Part shown: in pieces, positions 38,663 through 47,628 of the stretch | Position numbering within the stretch: the first letter of the stretch is position 1 | How the letters are laid out: the number at the start of each line of letters is the position of its first letter | NCBI GenBank assembly: GCA_007751255.1 | Contig: CP036296.1 | Span: 3,596,001-3,660,000, forward strand | DNA: 64,000 bases | Direction of reading: 5' to 3' | From: Engelhardtia mirabilis | GTDB lineage: Bacteria; Planctomycetota; UBA1135; GCA-002686595 | The notes under the pieces: model-generated | Told to the model about the DNA's origin: nothing | The model's input: only the letters and a program-made list of their open reading frames with translations | The model's database searches: none | Made by a program: the position numbers and the translations under genes

Positions 38663-41600
38663 AGCTCGGCCGGGAGGACGAGGCGGAAGCCCAGGTTCCG
38701 GTTGCGGCCCGCCGGGTGGCTCCTGCTCCGGTACCCCGAGCGACAGCCCGCGGCCGTGTCCCAGTAGCTACCGCCGCGCAACACGCGCCACGGGCCGTCG
38801 CGGTCGAAGAGGTCCAGACACCACTCCCAAACGTTCCCGTGGACATCGAGAAGGCCGTTCGGGTTGGGCTGCTGGGGCCGGTCGCCGTTCGGCGGTCGAG
38901 TCGCGACATCGTGGGCACGAGACTCAGAGTTCTGCTCATACCACCCATGCTCGTCGAGCGCCTCGGGGCTGAACCAGTAGTCACCCTCGGTCCCGGCCCG
39001 CGCGGCACACTCCCACTGGCGCTCGGTCGGCAGGCTCCCGGCGAGACCGAAACCGAGCTTCGCTCCGGCCCAGCGACAGTAGGCCATCGCACACCACCAA
39101 CTGACCGAGCGCGCCGGAAGGAGACCTGGCTCCGACTTCCGCTGATCATCGTGCGGGTCGAAGACCCGGTACATCTCCTCCGTCACCGGAACTGCCGAGA
39201 TCTGGAACGGCTGCTCCGTCACCTGCTCCAGCTCGCGATCGCCGTAACCGAACGTCAGGTGCCGCGTTACCGGTCGCCACAGGGGCACCCCCGGATCCCC
39301 GAACGTCCGCTCGAACGGCGCACGCCACGTCGGCTCGACCGGCAGCTCCTCGTAGATCCGCAGTCTCGCGGCATCGGCCTCGTCCGCGAGATCCTCGTGC
39401 CGCACTCCGAAGGCCAACAGTGCTTCGTCGACGAAGTACAGGTCCGCTCGGATCCGGGGGGCGAGGCCGAGGCTTCGCAGGAGATCCAAGGTCTCCATAC
39501 GATCCTCGATCAAGTGCTCTACCTGAGAGATCACGGCCCCCCGATCCTCCTCCTCCTCGAGCGATGAAAGGACGATCATGACAGCATTCGTCGAAACCGC
39601 TCGACTCGCCATCAACGCGCGTCTCGAGATCGCCGGCGCATCCTCGAGGCTCTCGAGCAGGACTTCGACTTCCCCTTCGACGAGTCGTTCCGCCAGCATG
39701 CCGAGCGGCTCGGACCAGAAACGCGCGACGTCGTCCTCTCCATTGTCGCTCTCAGCGTCACCATCCATGCTCCCCTGTTCTGCGCCAACCAGCTCGAGCC
39801 AGTCGCACCAAGAACGCAATCCGGCCGGACCCTGCGAACTCAACCAGCCTTCATTCGTGCTCAACCTGAGCGCACTCAGGATGCTTCGCGCATTGTCAGC
39901 CAGACGAACGTCGTCAGCATCGATCTGCGAGAGCGCTCGGTCGAACCGCTGCAGAAGTGCACGACGCACAGCCCCAGCGGCCGACCGCGCGCGAGCAAGA
40001 ACATCGTCCTGCCCCCCTGCCGCCGTCCACCTCTCCCAGAGCCATTCCGACGTCAGAAACTCGAGCGTCGACCGGTGCCAGAAGCGCCAGTCCTCGTCAA
40101 TGTCATTTCCGCGTCGTCGGATCCTCCGCTCTGGCGGTGTCAGGATCGAATTGCGTTCGAGCCACCTGAGGACGTCATTCGGAGCGCAACGTTCCTTCAG
40201 ATCCAGGAGGTCCCGGCGAAGGTCGGTCCATGGCGTCGGAGCGCTTCCATCAGCGCCGCGCTCCGAGTCCTTCAGATCCTCGAGCCATGTCTCCATGACG
40301 CTGCGAGGGACCTGTACCAGGCCCTCCGAAGACATCCGGTGGGCCAACCATCGGAGCACGGGCCGGACGGACCGTGGAAGCGCCTCGGGCTGCACCGAGT
40401 CGTCGTCCGCCACTTCGTGGATCTGCCGCTGATCGCGGCGGTGCTTGCCCGCCTCCAGTCGACGGAGGATCGCGTCGAGCAGGTCGACCCGCGAGCCTGG
40501 CTCACGGTCCTCCTCGAAGATCACGATGGCTGCCATGGTCAACCACAGCGGGTTCCCGCGTTCCTCGTCGTAGCGGGCATCGACTTGGATCCGGTCGACC
40601 CAGTCCTCGAGTGCCGCCGCGTCCATCGTCGGCTTCGCGGGGCCGCCGAACTTCCGGTGCTGCCCCACCAGCTTGACGAGCAATTCCTTCTGCCGATCGG
40701 CACCCAGAGGTTCGACGCTCGCCAAGCTCCACGCTTTGAACTGGGCGCTCCGTTCAAGGTAGCGTGACGGTCTGGTTCCGAGCGCCACGGGCGTTCTGGG
40801 CAGCTCGCGCGGGATCGAAGCGAGCAGGGCCCCCACGTTCGGCCGCTCGGCCTTGCTCACCTCGTCGTAGCCGTCCAGCAACAGCACCAGCTCACCGCGA
40901 GGATCTTGCGCGCCGAGCAGCTCCCCCGTGTAGTGGTCGACCTTTTTCGTGACGTATTGGACGAGGTCTTCGAACGGACGAGTGCCGACGTTCTTCAGGT
41001 CCGGTAGACGGACGAGCAAAGCGACCCTGTCGCCTTCGTCGATGGGACGATCTGAGCCGGTCGCGAGGCGAGCGTCCGCGAGCCGCTTGGCCAGCTGGCG
41101 AAGGATCGTCGTCTTGCCCGTTCCGGCTTCACCGCGAAGGATGATCCGGGGTTGATCCGATTCCGCGGAGGGTGAGTTCGAGCCGGGCCCGGACGGGACC
41201 TCACTTGCCGGTGACTCCTCGTCGAACGCATCCTCGAGCCCGAGGTGTCGCGCGAGGGACGTCTGTCCATGCACCGCGGCGCGAACCGCCTCCCCGTCCC
41301 GCGGAACCTCCAAGGTGACGCGATCGACGAAGACGTCGTCGAGGCTGAGATCGGGTGCCCATGGGAGGACGTCGCACTCGGCCGAGAGCCGACCGAGAAA
41401 CGGTTTCAACAGCAGTGAGCGAAGATCGGGTGAGCTCGGTAGCGCGAGCGATTCGCCCCCGCCGTCCCGCTCCTCGATCACCCGCCGAGCGTTGTCGAGG
41501 AACGGTCCGACGGTGCCTGCCAGCAGGTAGCCCGAGAACGGGTGATTGGACCCGCCGACGATGGTGATCCCGACCCAGTGGAGATCCGATCCGACACGCA

Positions 41601-42216
41601 GCAGCAGGGGCCCTCCACTGAAGCCGCCGTGGACCCTCCCGTGTTCGGCCCCAAGATCACGAGCCTCCCGATGGAGGTGGTCAGGGTCCCAGCCCTCGAG
41701 CCGTGCGCTCTGGTCGTCTGGGCTCTCGACGCCGTCGGGGAAGCCCCAGATCGCGAACGACGAACCGCGGGCGACCAGCGCTCGGGCCTCGAGCTCACCA
41801 AGACCACGGGTCAGCGACGCAACGGCATCCCCCTCGGCCAGGCCAGGAACCCTCAGCAGTGCCAGGTCCACCGAGCGCCCGACCCCAGAGAGGTCGCCCG
41901 ACGCGAACAGGACGTCGGCCGACGACGGGTCGTACGGACCGATCGAGTGAATGGACGGTTCGGAGTCCAGTGCCGTGGGGTGATCGGCAAGTGTCACCAC
42001 GACGCCCTTGGCAGGATTCGGCGACTCGGACCGGCCACCACTGAACGTCCCGGTCCGGCTGAGAACGTGCCAGGCGGTCAGAACCCATCCCGGCGCGACG
42101 ATCACGCCGGAACCGAAGTTGTCATCAGTCGTCGTCTTGCCGTTCTTGGTCTTCTCGACCCGGCACTGGATGCGAACCAGGGATGGCACCGCCGAAGGCC
42201 AATCGAGATCAGGCAA
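38656..42216 (-). CDS. DGR target 2: trypsin-like protease, NACHT NTPase and variable FGE-fold domain
   Basis: 1186 aa. Protease triad: His50 in 'LTAWHV', Asp117 in 'SVDLALL', Ser200 in 'GGFSGGP'. NACHT NTPase: P-loop 'GEAGTGKTT' (362-370), Walker B 'LVLLLDGYDEV' (~443-453), STAND motif 'FWHRSTLEFLTSEWL'. The C-terminal ~230 residues are an FGE-fold domain almost identical to target 1, ending in VR2. The N-terminal two thirds share architecture but little sequence with target 1, so sensor heads are exchanged between different bodies. It starts 3 bp after the stop of the unknown 445-aa gene and appears to belong to one minus-strand unit with HTH, Avd, TR and RT. Confidence 0.93.
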   Translation of the reverse strand: MPDLDWPSAVPSLVRIQCRVEKTKNGKTTTDDNFGSGVIVAPGWVLTAWHVLSRTGTFSGGRSESPNPAKGVVVTLADHPTALDSEPSIHSIGPYDPSSADVLFASGDLSGVGRSVDLALLRVPGLAEGDAVASLTRGLGELEARALVARGSSFAIWGFPDGVESPDDQSARLEGWDPDHLHREARDLGAEHGRVHGGFSGGPLLLRVGSDLHWVGITIVGGSNHPFSGYLLAGTVGPFLDNARRVIEERDGGGESLALPSSPDLRSLLLKPFLGRLSAECDVLPWAPDLSLDDVFVDRVTLEVPRDGEAVRAAVHGQTSLARHLGLEDAFDEESPASEVPSGPGSNSPSAESDQPRIILRGEAGTGKTTILRQLAKRLADARLATGSDRPIDEGDRVALLVRLPDLKNVGTRPFEDLVQYVTKKVDHYTGELLGAQDPRGELVLLLDGYDEVSKAERPNVGALLASIPRELPRTPVALGTRPSRYLERSAQFKAWSLASVEPLGADRQKELLVKLVGQHRKFGGPAKPTMDAAALEDWVDRIQVDARYDEERGNPLWLTMAAIVIFEEDREPGSRVDLLDAILRRLEAGKHRRDQRQIHEVADDDSVQPEALPRSVRPVLRWLAHRMSSEGLVQVPRSVMETWLEDLKDSERGADGSAPTPWTDLRRDLLDLKERCAPNDVLRWLERNSILTPPERRIRRRGNDIDEDWRFWHRSTLEFLTSEWLWERWTAAGGQDDVLARARSAAGAVRRALLQRFDRALSQIDADDVRLADNARSILSALRLSTNEGWLSSQGPAGLRSWCDWLELVGAEQGSMDGDAESDNGEDDVARFWSEPLGMLAERLVEGEVEVLLESLEDAPAISRRALMASRAVSTNAVMIVLSSLEEEEDRGAVISQVEHLIEDRMETLDLLRSLGLAPRIRADLYFVDEALLAFGVRHEDLADEADAARLRIYEELPVEPTWRAPFERTFGDPGVPLWRPVTRHLTFGYGDRELEQVTEQPFQISAVPVTEEMYRVFDPHDDQRKSEPGLLPARSVSWWCAMAYCRWAGAKLGFGLAGSLPTERQWECAARAGTEGDYWFSPEALDEHGWYEQNSESRAHDVATRPPNGDRPQQPNPNGLLDVHGNVWEWCLDLFDRDGPWRVLRGGSYWDTAAGCRSGYRSRSHPAGRNRNLGFRLVLPAELR
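38664..38798 (-). repeat. DGR variable repeat VR2 (end of target 2)
   Basis: Copy of the TR. In the core I count 10 substitutions at TR adenines and 1 elsewhere (GTC to CTC). Changes include AAC to GAC, GGC and AGC, and CAG to CTG. The encoded segment begins 'RVLRGGSYWDTAAGCRSGY' and continues 'RSRSHPAGRNRNLGF'. It is the copy closest to the TR in its Asn-rich part. Confidence 0.93.
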
Positions 42217-42219
42217 GCT

Positions 42220-43557
42220 TCACGCCCCCGGGATGCGGTCGAGGATCTCGCGCGCCCATTGTTTCGAGGTCACCGATCCGTGCTCCCCAACGTGCTCCAG
42301 CCCGGCAATCCAACCGGCACGATGGGACTCCGGCACCTCGCTCCAGTTGTCCGCATCGGCCAGAACGTGAGCCAGTGCCAGCCCGCACAGCTGGACCTCG
42401 AACTCCTCGTCGTAGAGCAGGTGGGAGAACGCCGCGTCATCGGGCAGCTCGAGTTTCTCGCGAAACTTCTCGAGTAGCTCCTCACTGCCGACCGCACCGC
42501 CGCCGTCGACGACGACGATCTCACCGTGGCCATCGGAGCTACCGCGCTGAACCGCCGTTCCCCTGGCAGGACCTTGATCCTGAATAACATCGGTCGCCCT
42601 GAGTCCTCTGCGGTTGAACCGGTTCAGCGACTCGATGAAGATCGATGCAGCGAGCATCGCAACCGGCTTCCCGCTCCAGGATTCGCCGCGCGGACCGTTT
42701 TCGAGCGAACGAGGTCCCGACAACGCTTTCCAAACGGCCGCTTCGAGCAACGCCGGGGCCTTCTCGATCGTGGCGTCCGAGATGAAGATGCTCTTCGACG
42801 CGCCCGCCTTCCGAGGTCGGCGCGCGTAGCCGATGTCGATGACTCGAGCCGTCACCAGCCGCAGGACAGTCTCGAGCAGCTTACTCCCAAGGATCGTCTG
42901 CACCACGAGGCCGGGACCGCTCTCAGGGATCGGGCACAGACCCCAGCGCATCATCGGATTCTTTACGACCTCGTCGTCGTCCGCGCCCTCCTTCTTCCTC
43001 TGCTCCCCGGTCCAGAAAGTGCGGCCGGTCTCGATGTCCGGCAGCGCACGCCGCGGTCCACGAAGGACCGCCCGTAGCTGGGACCCGACAGATTCAAAGG
43101 GGTCGAACTTCAGAGCCTCTACGGCCACCCTCCAGTCGTCACTCGACCGCGCCGCCCGCTGGAACTGGTCCATCCGCTTCTTCTCGGACTTCTGGCTTCC
43201 GTATCGGAACAGGCTCTCGTCGATCCAATCCTCGGAGTAGGGGTGGAGTGCGAGCAACAGCGCGTGACCGCGAACTCGATCGTCACTGGTTCGGGCCGAC
43301 AGCGTCCACTCTCCCCGATCCAGTTCCTCGGGGAACGGATAGGGCTTCGCGTGGTACTCCATCTCGACGTCGTCCACGAAGACGTAGTTGCCATCGGCCG
43401 CCTCGTCGTAGGCGATGAGCGTCGGGGAGATCGGATGCCGCGAGGCGCTCTCGCTGACGGGCTCCATGGGGAACTCCGTCATCCCCCCGGGGGGCGGATC
43501 GGGCGGCTCGGGCGGATCTCCGGCTTCGTACAGCGGACGGACGTCGAACTCGCTCAT
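42220..43557 (-). CDS. Unknown protein encoded directly upstream of DGR target 2
   Basis: 445 aa, not recognised. The start is set at the ATG giving MSEFDVRPLYEAGDPPEP; a Pro-rich N-terminal tail (PPEPPDPPPGG) follows. The rest looks like a globular soluble protein ('TLIAYDEAADGNYVFVDDVE', 'HALLLALHPYSEDWIDESLF', 'IVVVDGGGAVGSEELL'). There is no signal peptide, no transmembrane helix and no motif I can name. The gene stops 3 bp before target 2, so they should be co-translated and may interact. It could be a protease substrate, an effector or an adaptor; this is inference from position only. Confidence 0.7.
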   Translation of the reverse strand: MSEFDVRPLYEAGDPPEPPDPPPGGMTEFPMEPVSESASRHPISPTLIAYDEAADGNYVFVDDVEMEYHAKPYPFPEELDRGEWTLSARTSDDRVRGHALLLALHPYSEDWIDESLFRYGSQKSEKKRMDQFQRAARSSDDWRVAVEALKFDPFESVGSQLRAVLRGPRRALPDIETGRTFWTGEQRKKEGADDDEVVKNPMMRWGLCPIPESGPGLVVQTILGSKLLETVLRLVTARVIDIGYARRPRKAGASKSIFISDATIEKAPALLEAAVWKALSGPRSLENGPRGESWSGKPVAMLAASIFIESLNRFNRRGLRATDVIQDQGPARGTAVQRGSSDGHGEIVVVDGGGAVGSEELLEKFREKLELPDDAAFSHLLYDEEFEVQLCGLALAHVLADADNWSEVPESHRAGWIAGLEHVGEHGSVTSKQWAREILDRIPGA

Positions 43558-43671
43558 GGCACTCGGAAACGATCGGGTGATTCGGATCGGCCGGGTCCAC
43601 AGGCAACCTCCTCCCGGCTCCGTGGTCGAACCTAGCGCCGCCAACGGGGTCCGGGAAGGCCCTAGCCGGCG

Positions 43672-43701
43672 TCGACACGCCGCTTGTCAGGCTGCTAGTC
43701 T
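43672..43701 (+). promoter_or_regulatory. Possible promoter of DGR target 3
   Basis: TCGACA (43672-43677) and TAGTCT (43696-43701) are spaced by 18 bp within the 159-bp divergent region, leaving a short 15-nt leader before the target 3 ATG. Match to the sigma-70 consensus is modest. Confidence 0.25.
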
Positions 43702-43716
43702 CCCGAGACCCGGCCC

Positions 43717-46700
43717 ATGCTCCCGAGCACAGACAGATCTCGACCCTACGTCCTGCGTGTCACCTCCGACGACGGGAACCCGGCGGCGGGGATCCTGGTC
43801 TCGGAGAACTATGCGGTGACCTGCTGGCACGTCGCCAACGGCAGTGGAAAGTTCAGCGAGAAGGTCCCCAACTCCCGTGAGGCGGCATGGGGGCTCTGCG
43901 CCGGCGGTCGGCCGGCCGAGGTCGTGGCCTGGGGCGACCTCCCTGGGATCGGCTATGAGGTAGACGTGGCTCTGCTGAAGCTCGAGGGTGCGCCAGCGAG
44001 TCTCGAGAGTGCCGACCTTGCCCTGGCGTACGACTCCCGACTCTTCGACCAGCTCCTCGACAGTGTTTCCTACCTCGAGGTGGAGGGGTTCCCTCGCCAC
44101 TCGCCGACCTCGCACGTCGAATCCTGCCGGCCACACAAGGGATCGGGATCGTCGAGTACGAGCCGGGGTGGCCAGGTCACCGAGTTCGGCCTCTTCGCCC
44201 GCGTCCACGAGGGAGTCAGCGGCGGACCCGTGGTCGCCGGACGTGGAGGCGAGGAGGTCTGCGTCGGGATGGCCTGTCTCGGCAGCTCGAGGTCGCTGCA
44301 GATGGCGGCCGTGTCGTCGGGTGAACTGCTGGCGCTCCTCGAGCACCACTTCGACGGAGAGCTTCCCCATGCGGTCCGAACCAGGCCCCTCGACGACTGG
44401 CTCATCGACCATGGCGTGATCGAAACGCGCGGGTCCTATCTCCGTGCACTGAGGGCTCGGGTCGAAGAGGACCACGACTTGCTCAGGATGCTCGGGGTCG
44501 ATGACCTCGCCGACGAGTTCTTCGATCGGGTCTACGTCCGACTCGAGGTCGGAGTCAGTCCCTCGTTCGCGCAGCGTCTAGCCGATCTAGGCGATGAAGA
44601 AGACGCCAGCATTCCCCCGTCTGGTGTCCGCCTAGACCAACTGCTGTCGATCCCGCCTGCCCGGTTCGGCATCGCCGGGCCGCGATTCGTCCTGCGCGGC
44701 GAACCAGGCTCGGGCAAGACCACGATCCTGCGCCAGCTCGCCTGGTCCCTCGCCGGCGACGACGACGCCGCCTGGACGCCGGTAAGGATCGGGCTCCCCG
44801 ACTTCGCGCGCTGGAGAGCGGGGCAGAATCGAAAGGGCGACGCCTGGGACAAGCTGCTCGACTACCTCGAGGAGCAGCAGGACATTGCCGATGCTCGCCG
44901 CGAGGCGCTCGTGGCCGAGCGCGAGCATGGGCGTCTGCTGCTGCTCCTCGACGGGCTCGACGAGGTCCGCGGCGAGTTGAGAACCACCACTCGCTCCTGG
45001 CTCGCGAACCTCTCCGAACAGATGGGCTCGTCCGCCATCGTCGTGGCGACGCGGACGATTCCGTATCGCAAGCCCGCGGGCGGCTACGTGGAGGCGGACG
45101 TCGAGCCCATGGGAATCGCTCAACAGAAGAAGTTCCTGAGCGCCTGGATCGGCGACGAGGGGGCGGCCGAGGATCACATCAAGCGCTGGGCCGACCTCCC
45201 CCACAGCCGATTGTCGCTTCTGGCCGGGAACCCGCTCTGGTTGACGTACTTCGGCTTGCTCTTGCGCCGTGGCGAGACGCCCGATGAGTCTCGCAGCGCA
45301 CTCTACGAGCAGGTCCTCGAGCTGCTCCTCTCCGGTGAGTTCCAGGATCCTCCGAAGAAGAACCCGAATCCGGCCGTGATGCGCGCTGGGCTCGTGTTCC
45401 TGGCGGTCCAGATGAGCAAGAAGGGCGAGACAGCAGTTCGCAAGTCGGACCTCGACGCCCTATTCCAAGAGCAAGGCGTCGAGACGGACGTCGCCGTCCG
45501 CGCCGTGCTCAACGAATGGAGCCGACGCCCTGACGATTTCCTCCAGGACGTGCAGGCGATCACGGGGATCATCGGTCGATACGGCGAGAAGGAGGGGAGG
45601 AACTGGCGTTTCTGGCACGGCCAGCTTCGTGAGGTCCTGGTCATGATTTGGCTGCGGAGCCTCACCCGCGACGAGCAGCTCGCCGAGGCCGCCGCGCTGG
45701 CGGAGGATCACCTCGGCTTCTTCGCCGAACCGTTCGCGCTCCTGGTCGGCACGGATGAGCTGGCCGACAAGGACGAGATGATCGAGCGGCTCGTCGAGCA
45801 CAATCCGGTCCTGGGGCGCAGAGTGCTGGCCAGTGCTACAGGAGTGTCGCCGTCGACGGTCGAGAAGGTGCTGGGGCTCGATTCGTCGGACCCTGAGCGT
45901 CGCGGCGAGATTCTCCTGGACCTGCCGAACATCCTGGGTCGCGGGGAGGGGGCACGGGCCGCAACGATTCAACTCGTCGAACGGCTGTGGATGGCGAGCC
46001 GGTCCAGCGAGGAGGAGATGTGGGCGGACTGCTACCACCTGGACGAGCTACTCGTCGCGCTCGAGGAGGAACCGGGTGAGCTAGTGTCCACTCGTAGAGC
46101 CCTGTACTTCCGGCGCTTTGGACAACCGGACCGTCCGACCTTGAAGGAGTTGTTTCCGCCGATCCACGGGCTCACCCCCTTTCCTCGGATCGATCCCGGT
46201 TCATTCGCAATGGGTGACGGGGACGCTCCCAGTCGCCAGCAGGTGAAGATCCCAACCCCATTCCGGCTCGGGGCAACTCCCGTCACCGAGAGCCAGTTCA
46301 GCTTGATGTCTGGCAGGGAGATCGAGACGAGTAGCCGTAAGCCGAAGGGCGAGATCAACTTCTTTGGAGCCATGCTGTACAGCAGGTTCCTCGGTTGGGC
46401 GATGGGATCGGATCAGCCGGGCGACCTGCCGACCGAGGCTCAGTGGGAGTACGCAGCGCGAGCAGGCAACGAGGGTGACTACTGGTTCAGCCCTGGGGCC
46501 CTGGACGACCACGGCTGGTACGAAGGCAACTCGGGAGGTCGGGTCCACGACGTCGCCACTCGCCCCCCGGATGGCGAGGAGCCGCAGCAGCCGAATCCGA
46601 ACGGCCTGTTCGACGTGCACGGGAATGTTTGGGAGTGGTGCCAGGACCTTCTCGGCGGCGCCGGCCCGTGGCGCGTGATGCGCGGCGGTAGCTTCTGGGA

Positions 46701-46818
46701 CTCGGCCGCGAACTGTCGCTCGGGGTACCGGATCAGGAACCACCCGGCGAGCCGCCTCTGGGACCTGGGCTTCCGCGTCGTCCTCCCGGCCGACCGGAGC
46801 TTGGCCATCGATGATTGA
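43717..46818 (+). CDS. DGR target 3: trypsin-like protease, NACHT NTPase and variable FGE-fold domain
   Basis: 1033 aa and the most diverged target. Protease triad: His38 in 'VTCWHV', Asp83 in 'EVDVALL', Ser168 in 'EGVSGGP'. NACHT NTPase: P-loop 'GEPGSGKTT' (328-336), Walker B 'LLLLLDGLDEV' (~407-417). FGE-fold domain from ~residue 800: 'IDPGSFAMGDGD', 'GDLPTEAQWEYAARAG', 'GLFDVHGNVWEWC', ending in VR3 plus a 9-residue tail. VR3 lies ~9.3 kb from the TR, so the DGR must act at a distance. The gene is divergent from the unknown 445-aa gene. Confidence 0.93.
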   Translation: MLPSTDRSRPYVLRVTSDDGNPAAGILVSENYAVTCWHVANGSGKFSEKVPNSREAAWGLCAGGRPAEVVAWGDLPGIGYEVDVALLKLEGAPASLESADLALAYDSRLFDQLLDSVSYLEVEGFPRHSPTSHVESCRPHKGSGSSSTSRGGQVTEFGLFARVHEGVSGGPVVAGRGGEEVCVGMACLGSSRSLQMAAVSSGELLALLEHHFDGELPHAVRTRPLDDWLIDHGVIETRGSYLRALRARVEEDHDLLRMLGVDDLADEFFDRVYVRLEVGVSPSFAQRLADLGDEEDASIPPSGVRLDQLLSIPPARFGIAGPRFVLRGEPGSGKTTILRQLAWSLAGDDDAAWTPVRIGLPDFARWRAGQNRKGDAWDKLLDYLEEQQDIADARREALVAEREHGRLLLLLDGLDEVRGELRTTTRSWLANLSEQMGSSAIVVATRTIPYRKPAGGYVEADVEPMGIAQQKKFLSAWIGDEGAAEDHIKRWADLPHSRLSLLAGNPLWLTYFGLLLRRGETPDESRSALYEQVLELLLSGEFQDPPKKNPNPAVMRAGLVFLAVQMSKKGETAVRKSDLDALFQEQGVETDVAVRAVLNEWSRRPDDFLQDVQAITGIIGRYGEKEGRNWRFWHGQLREVLVMIWLRSLTRDEQLAEAAALAEDHLGFFAEPFALLVGTDELADKDEMIERLVEHNPVLGRRVLASATGVSPSTVEKVLGLDSSDPERRGEILLDLPNILGRGEGARAATIQLVERLWMASRSSEEEMWADCYHLDELLVALEEEPGELVSTRRALYFRRFGQPDRPTLKELFPPIHGLTPFPRIDPGSFAMGDGDAPSRQQVKIPTPFRLGATPVTESQFSLMSGREIETSSRKPKGEINFFGAMLYSRFLGWAMGSDQPGDLPTEAQWEYAARAGNEGDYWFSPGALDDHGWYEGNSGGRVHDVATRPPDGEEPQQPNPNGLFDVHGNVWEWCQDLLGGAGPWRVMRGGSFWDSAANCRSGYRIRNHPASRLWDLGFRVVLPADRSLAIDD
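46661..46795 (+). repeat. DGR variable repeat VR3 (end of target 3)
   Basis: Copy of the TR with 10 substitutions at TR adenines and 1 elsewhere inside the core (CGG to TGG). Changes include AAC to GAC, ATC, AGC and CTC, and ACG to TCG. The encoded segment begins 'RVMRGGSFWDSAANCRSGY' and continues 'RIRNHPASRLWDLGF'. It differs from VR1 and VR2 at many of the same codons, showing independent diversification. Confidence 0.93.
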
Positions 46819-46831
46819 TCTTTGAGATGTG
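46808..46831 (+). promoter_or_regulatory. Conserved element downstream of VR3
   Basis: Third copy of the 24-bp element (core GATCTTTGAGATGTG), with one base different from the other two. Here the coding frame is shifted relative to target 1, and the protein uses a later stop inside the element, so conservation is of DNA and not of protein. Confidence 0.65.
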
Positions 46832-47628
46832 ACTGTGAGGGGTAGGGAGCGGCACGATCGGCCATCCATTGCCCGAGTGCGGCCAGCAGCTACCGCGGGT
46901 TGCTGACGGACTGTCCTTGGCGGCCGATCTGCATCGGAGTCCGACTGGTCTCGGCATTCTGGGCGGCCGCTGCGGATCTCTTGGACCGACGAGAACGGCC
47001 GCACGCTTCGGACTCCTCGCGCCAACTGGCACTGGGCGGCCCAAGTGCGGCCGTCCTTGACCGCGGTCCAGCGGCCGATTCCATGGCGTTCCTCGGCCGC
47101 TCACCACGCGAATGGACGGTCCGAGCTCATTGTCGCCCGATCGGATGGCGCCGCGCCGATTCACTTCGGCCCGGCGTCTGTTGCCCGGGGATGCGCCGAC
47201 AAGACCGCCTCACCTGGATCAACCAGGACGACCGGCGATCTGGCGAGGCGACCTCGCAAACTCGCCGCCGCGTCTCCACGAGATCGACGGACCGGATGGC
47301 AAGCTCGATTGCACCGCCTCTGAGCGACCCGTCGCGCCGGCGACCCTGACGCGGTGACCGCCGCCGACTCGGGGCCGATCGGCGGCCGGGCCCCTGCGAT
47401 CGAGCTCTGCGCGATTCGAAGGTCGGAATCGTGCCCTGGCCACGTCGAGCGATCCCAGTCATGCCGAAGGGGTCACTCGGATCTGCAGGGAGCCTCGCCA
47501 AGGTCCTCATGACGAGCCGGCCCCGTTGGGTCGGATGGCGGCCGCGTCATCTGAGAGGCGAGGCCCGACCACTTGATCGTCCCGCCCACGCACGGCTCAC
47601 CGAGGCACGGGGGCACGGCAGGCGGGGC
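46832..47628. other. Long region without a supported gene
   Basis: About 800 bp after target 3. Several open frames cross it in this GC-rich sequence, but none has a start with a ribosome binding site and protein-like composition. No RNA gene, transposase remnant or strong hairpin was recognised. Confidence 0.45.

Larger units (their letters stand above)
38639..39486. repeat. Right arm of 848-bp inverted repeat flanking the RT cassette
   Basis: Reverse-complement partner of 34887-35734, same length without gaps. The arms are separated by ~2.9 kb holding the RT, TR, Avd and HTH genes, so homologous recombination between them would invert that cassette. Confidence 0.85.

Noticed and set aside
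46832-47628. Genes or a transposon remnant after DGR target 3
   Set aside because: No frame has protein-like composition with a credible start, and no inverted terminal repeats or transposase fragments were found.
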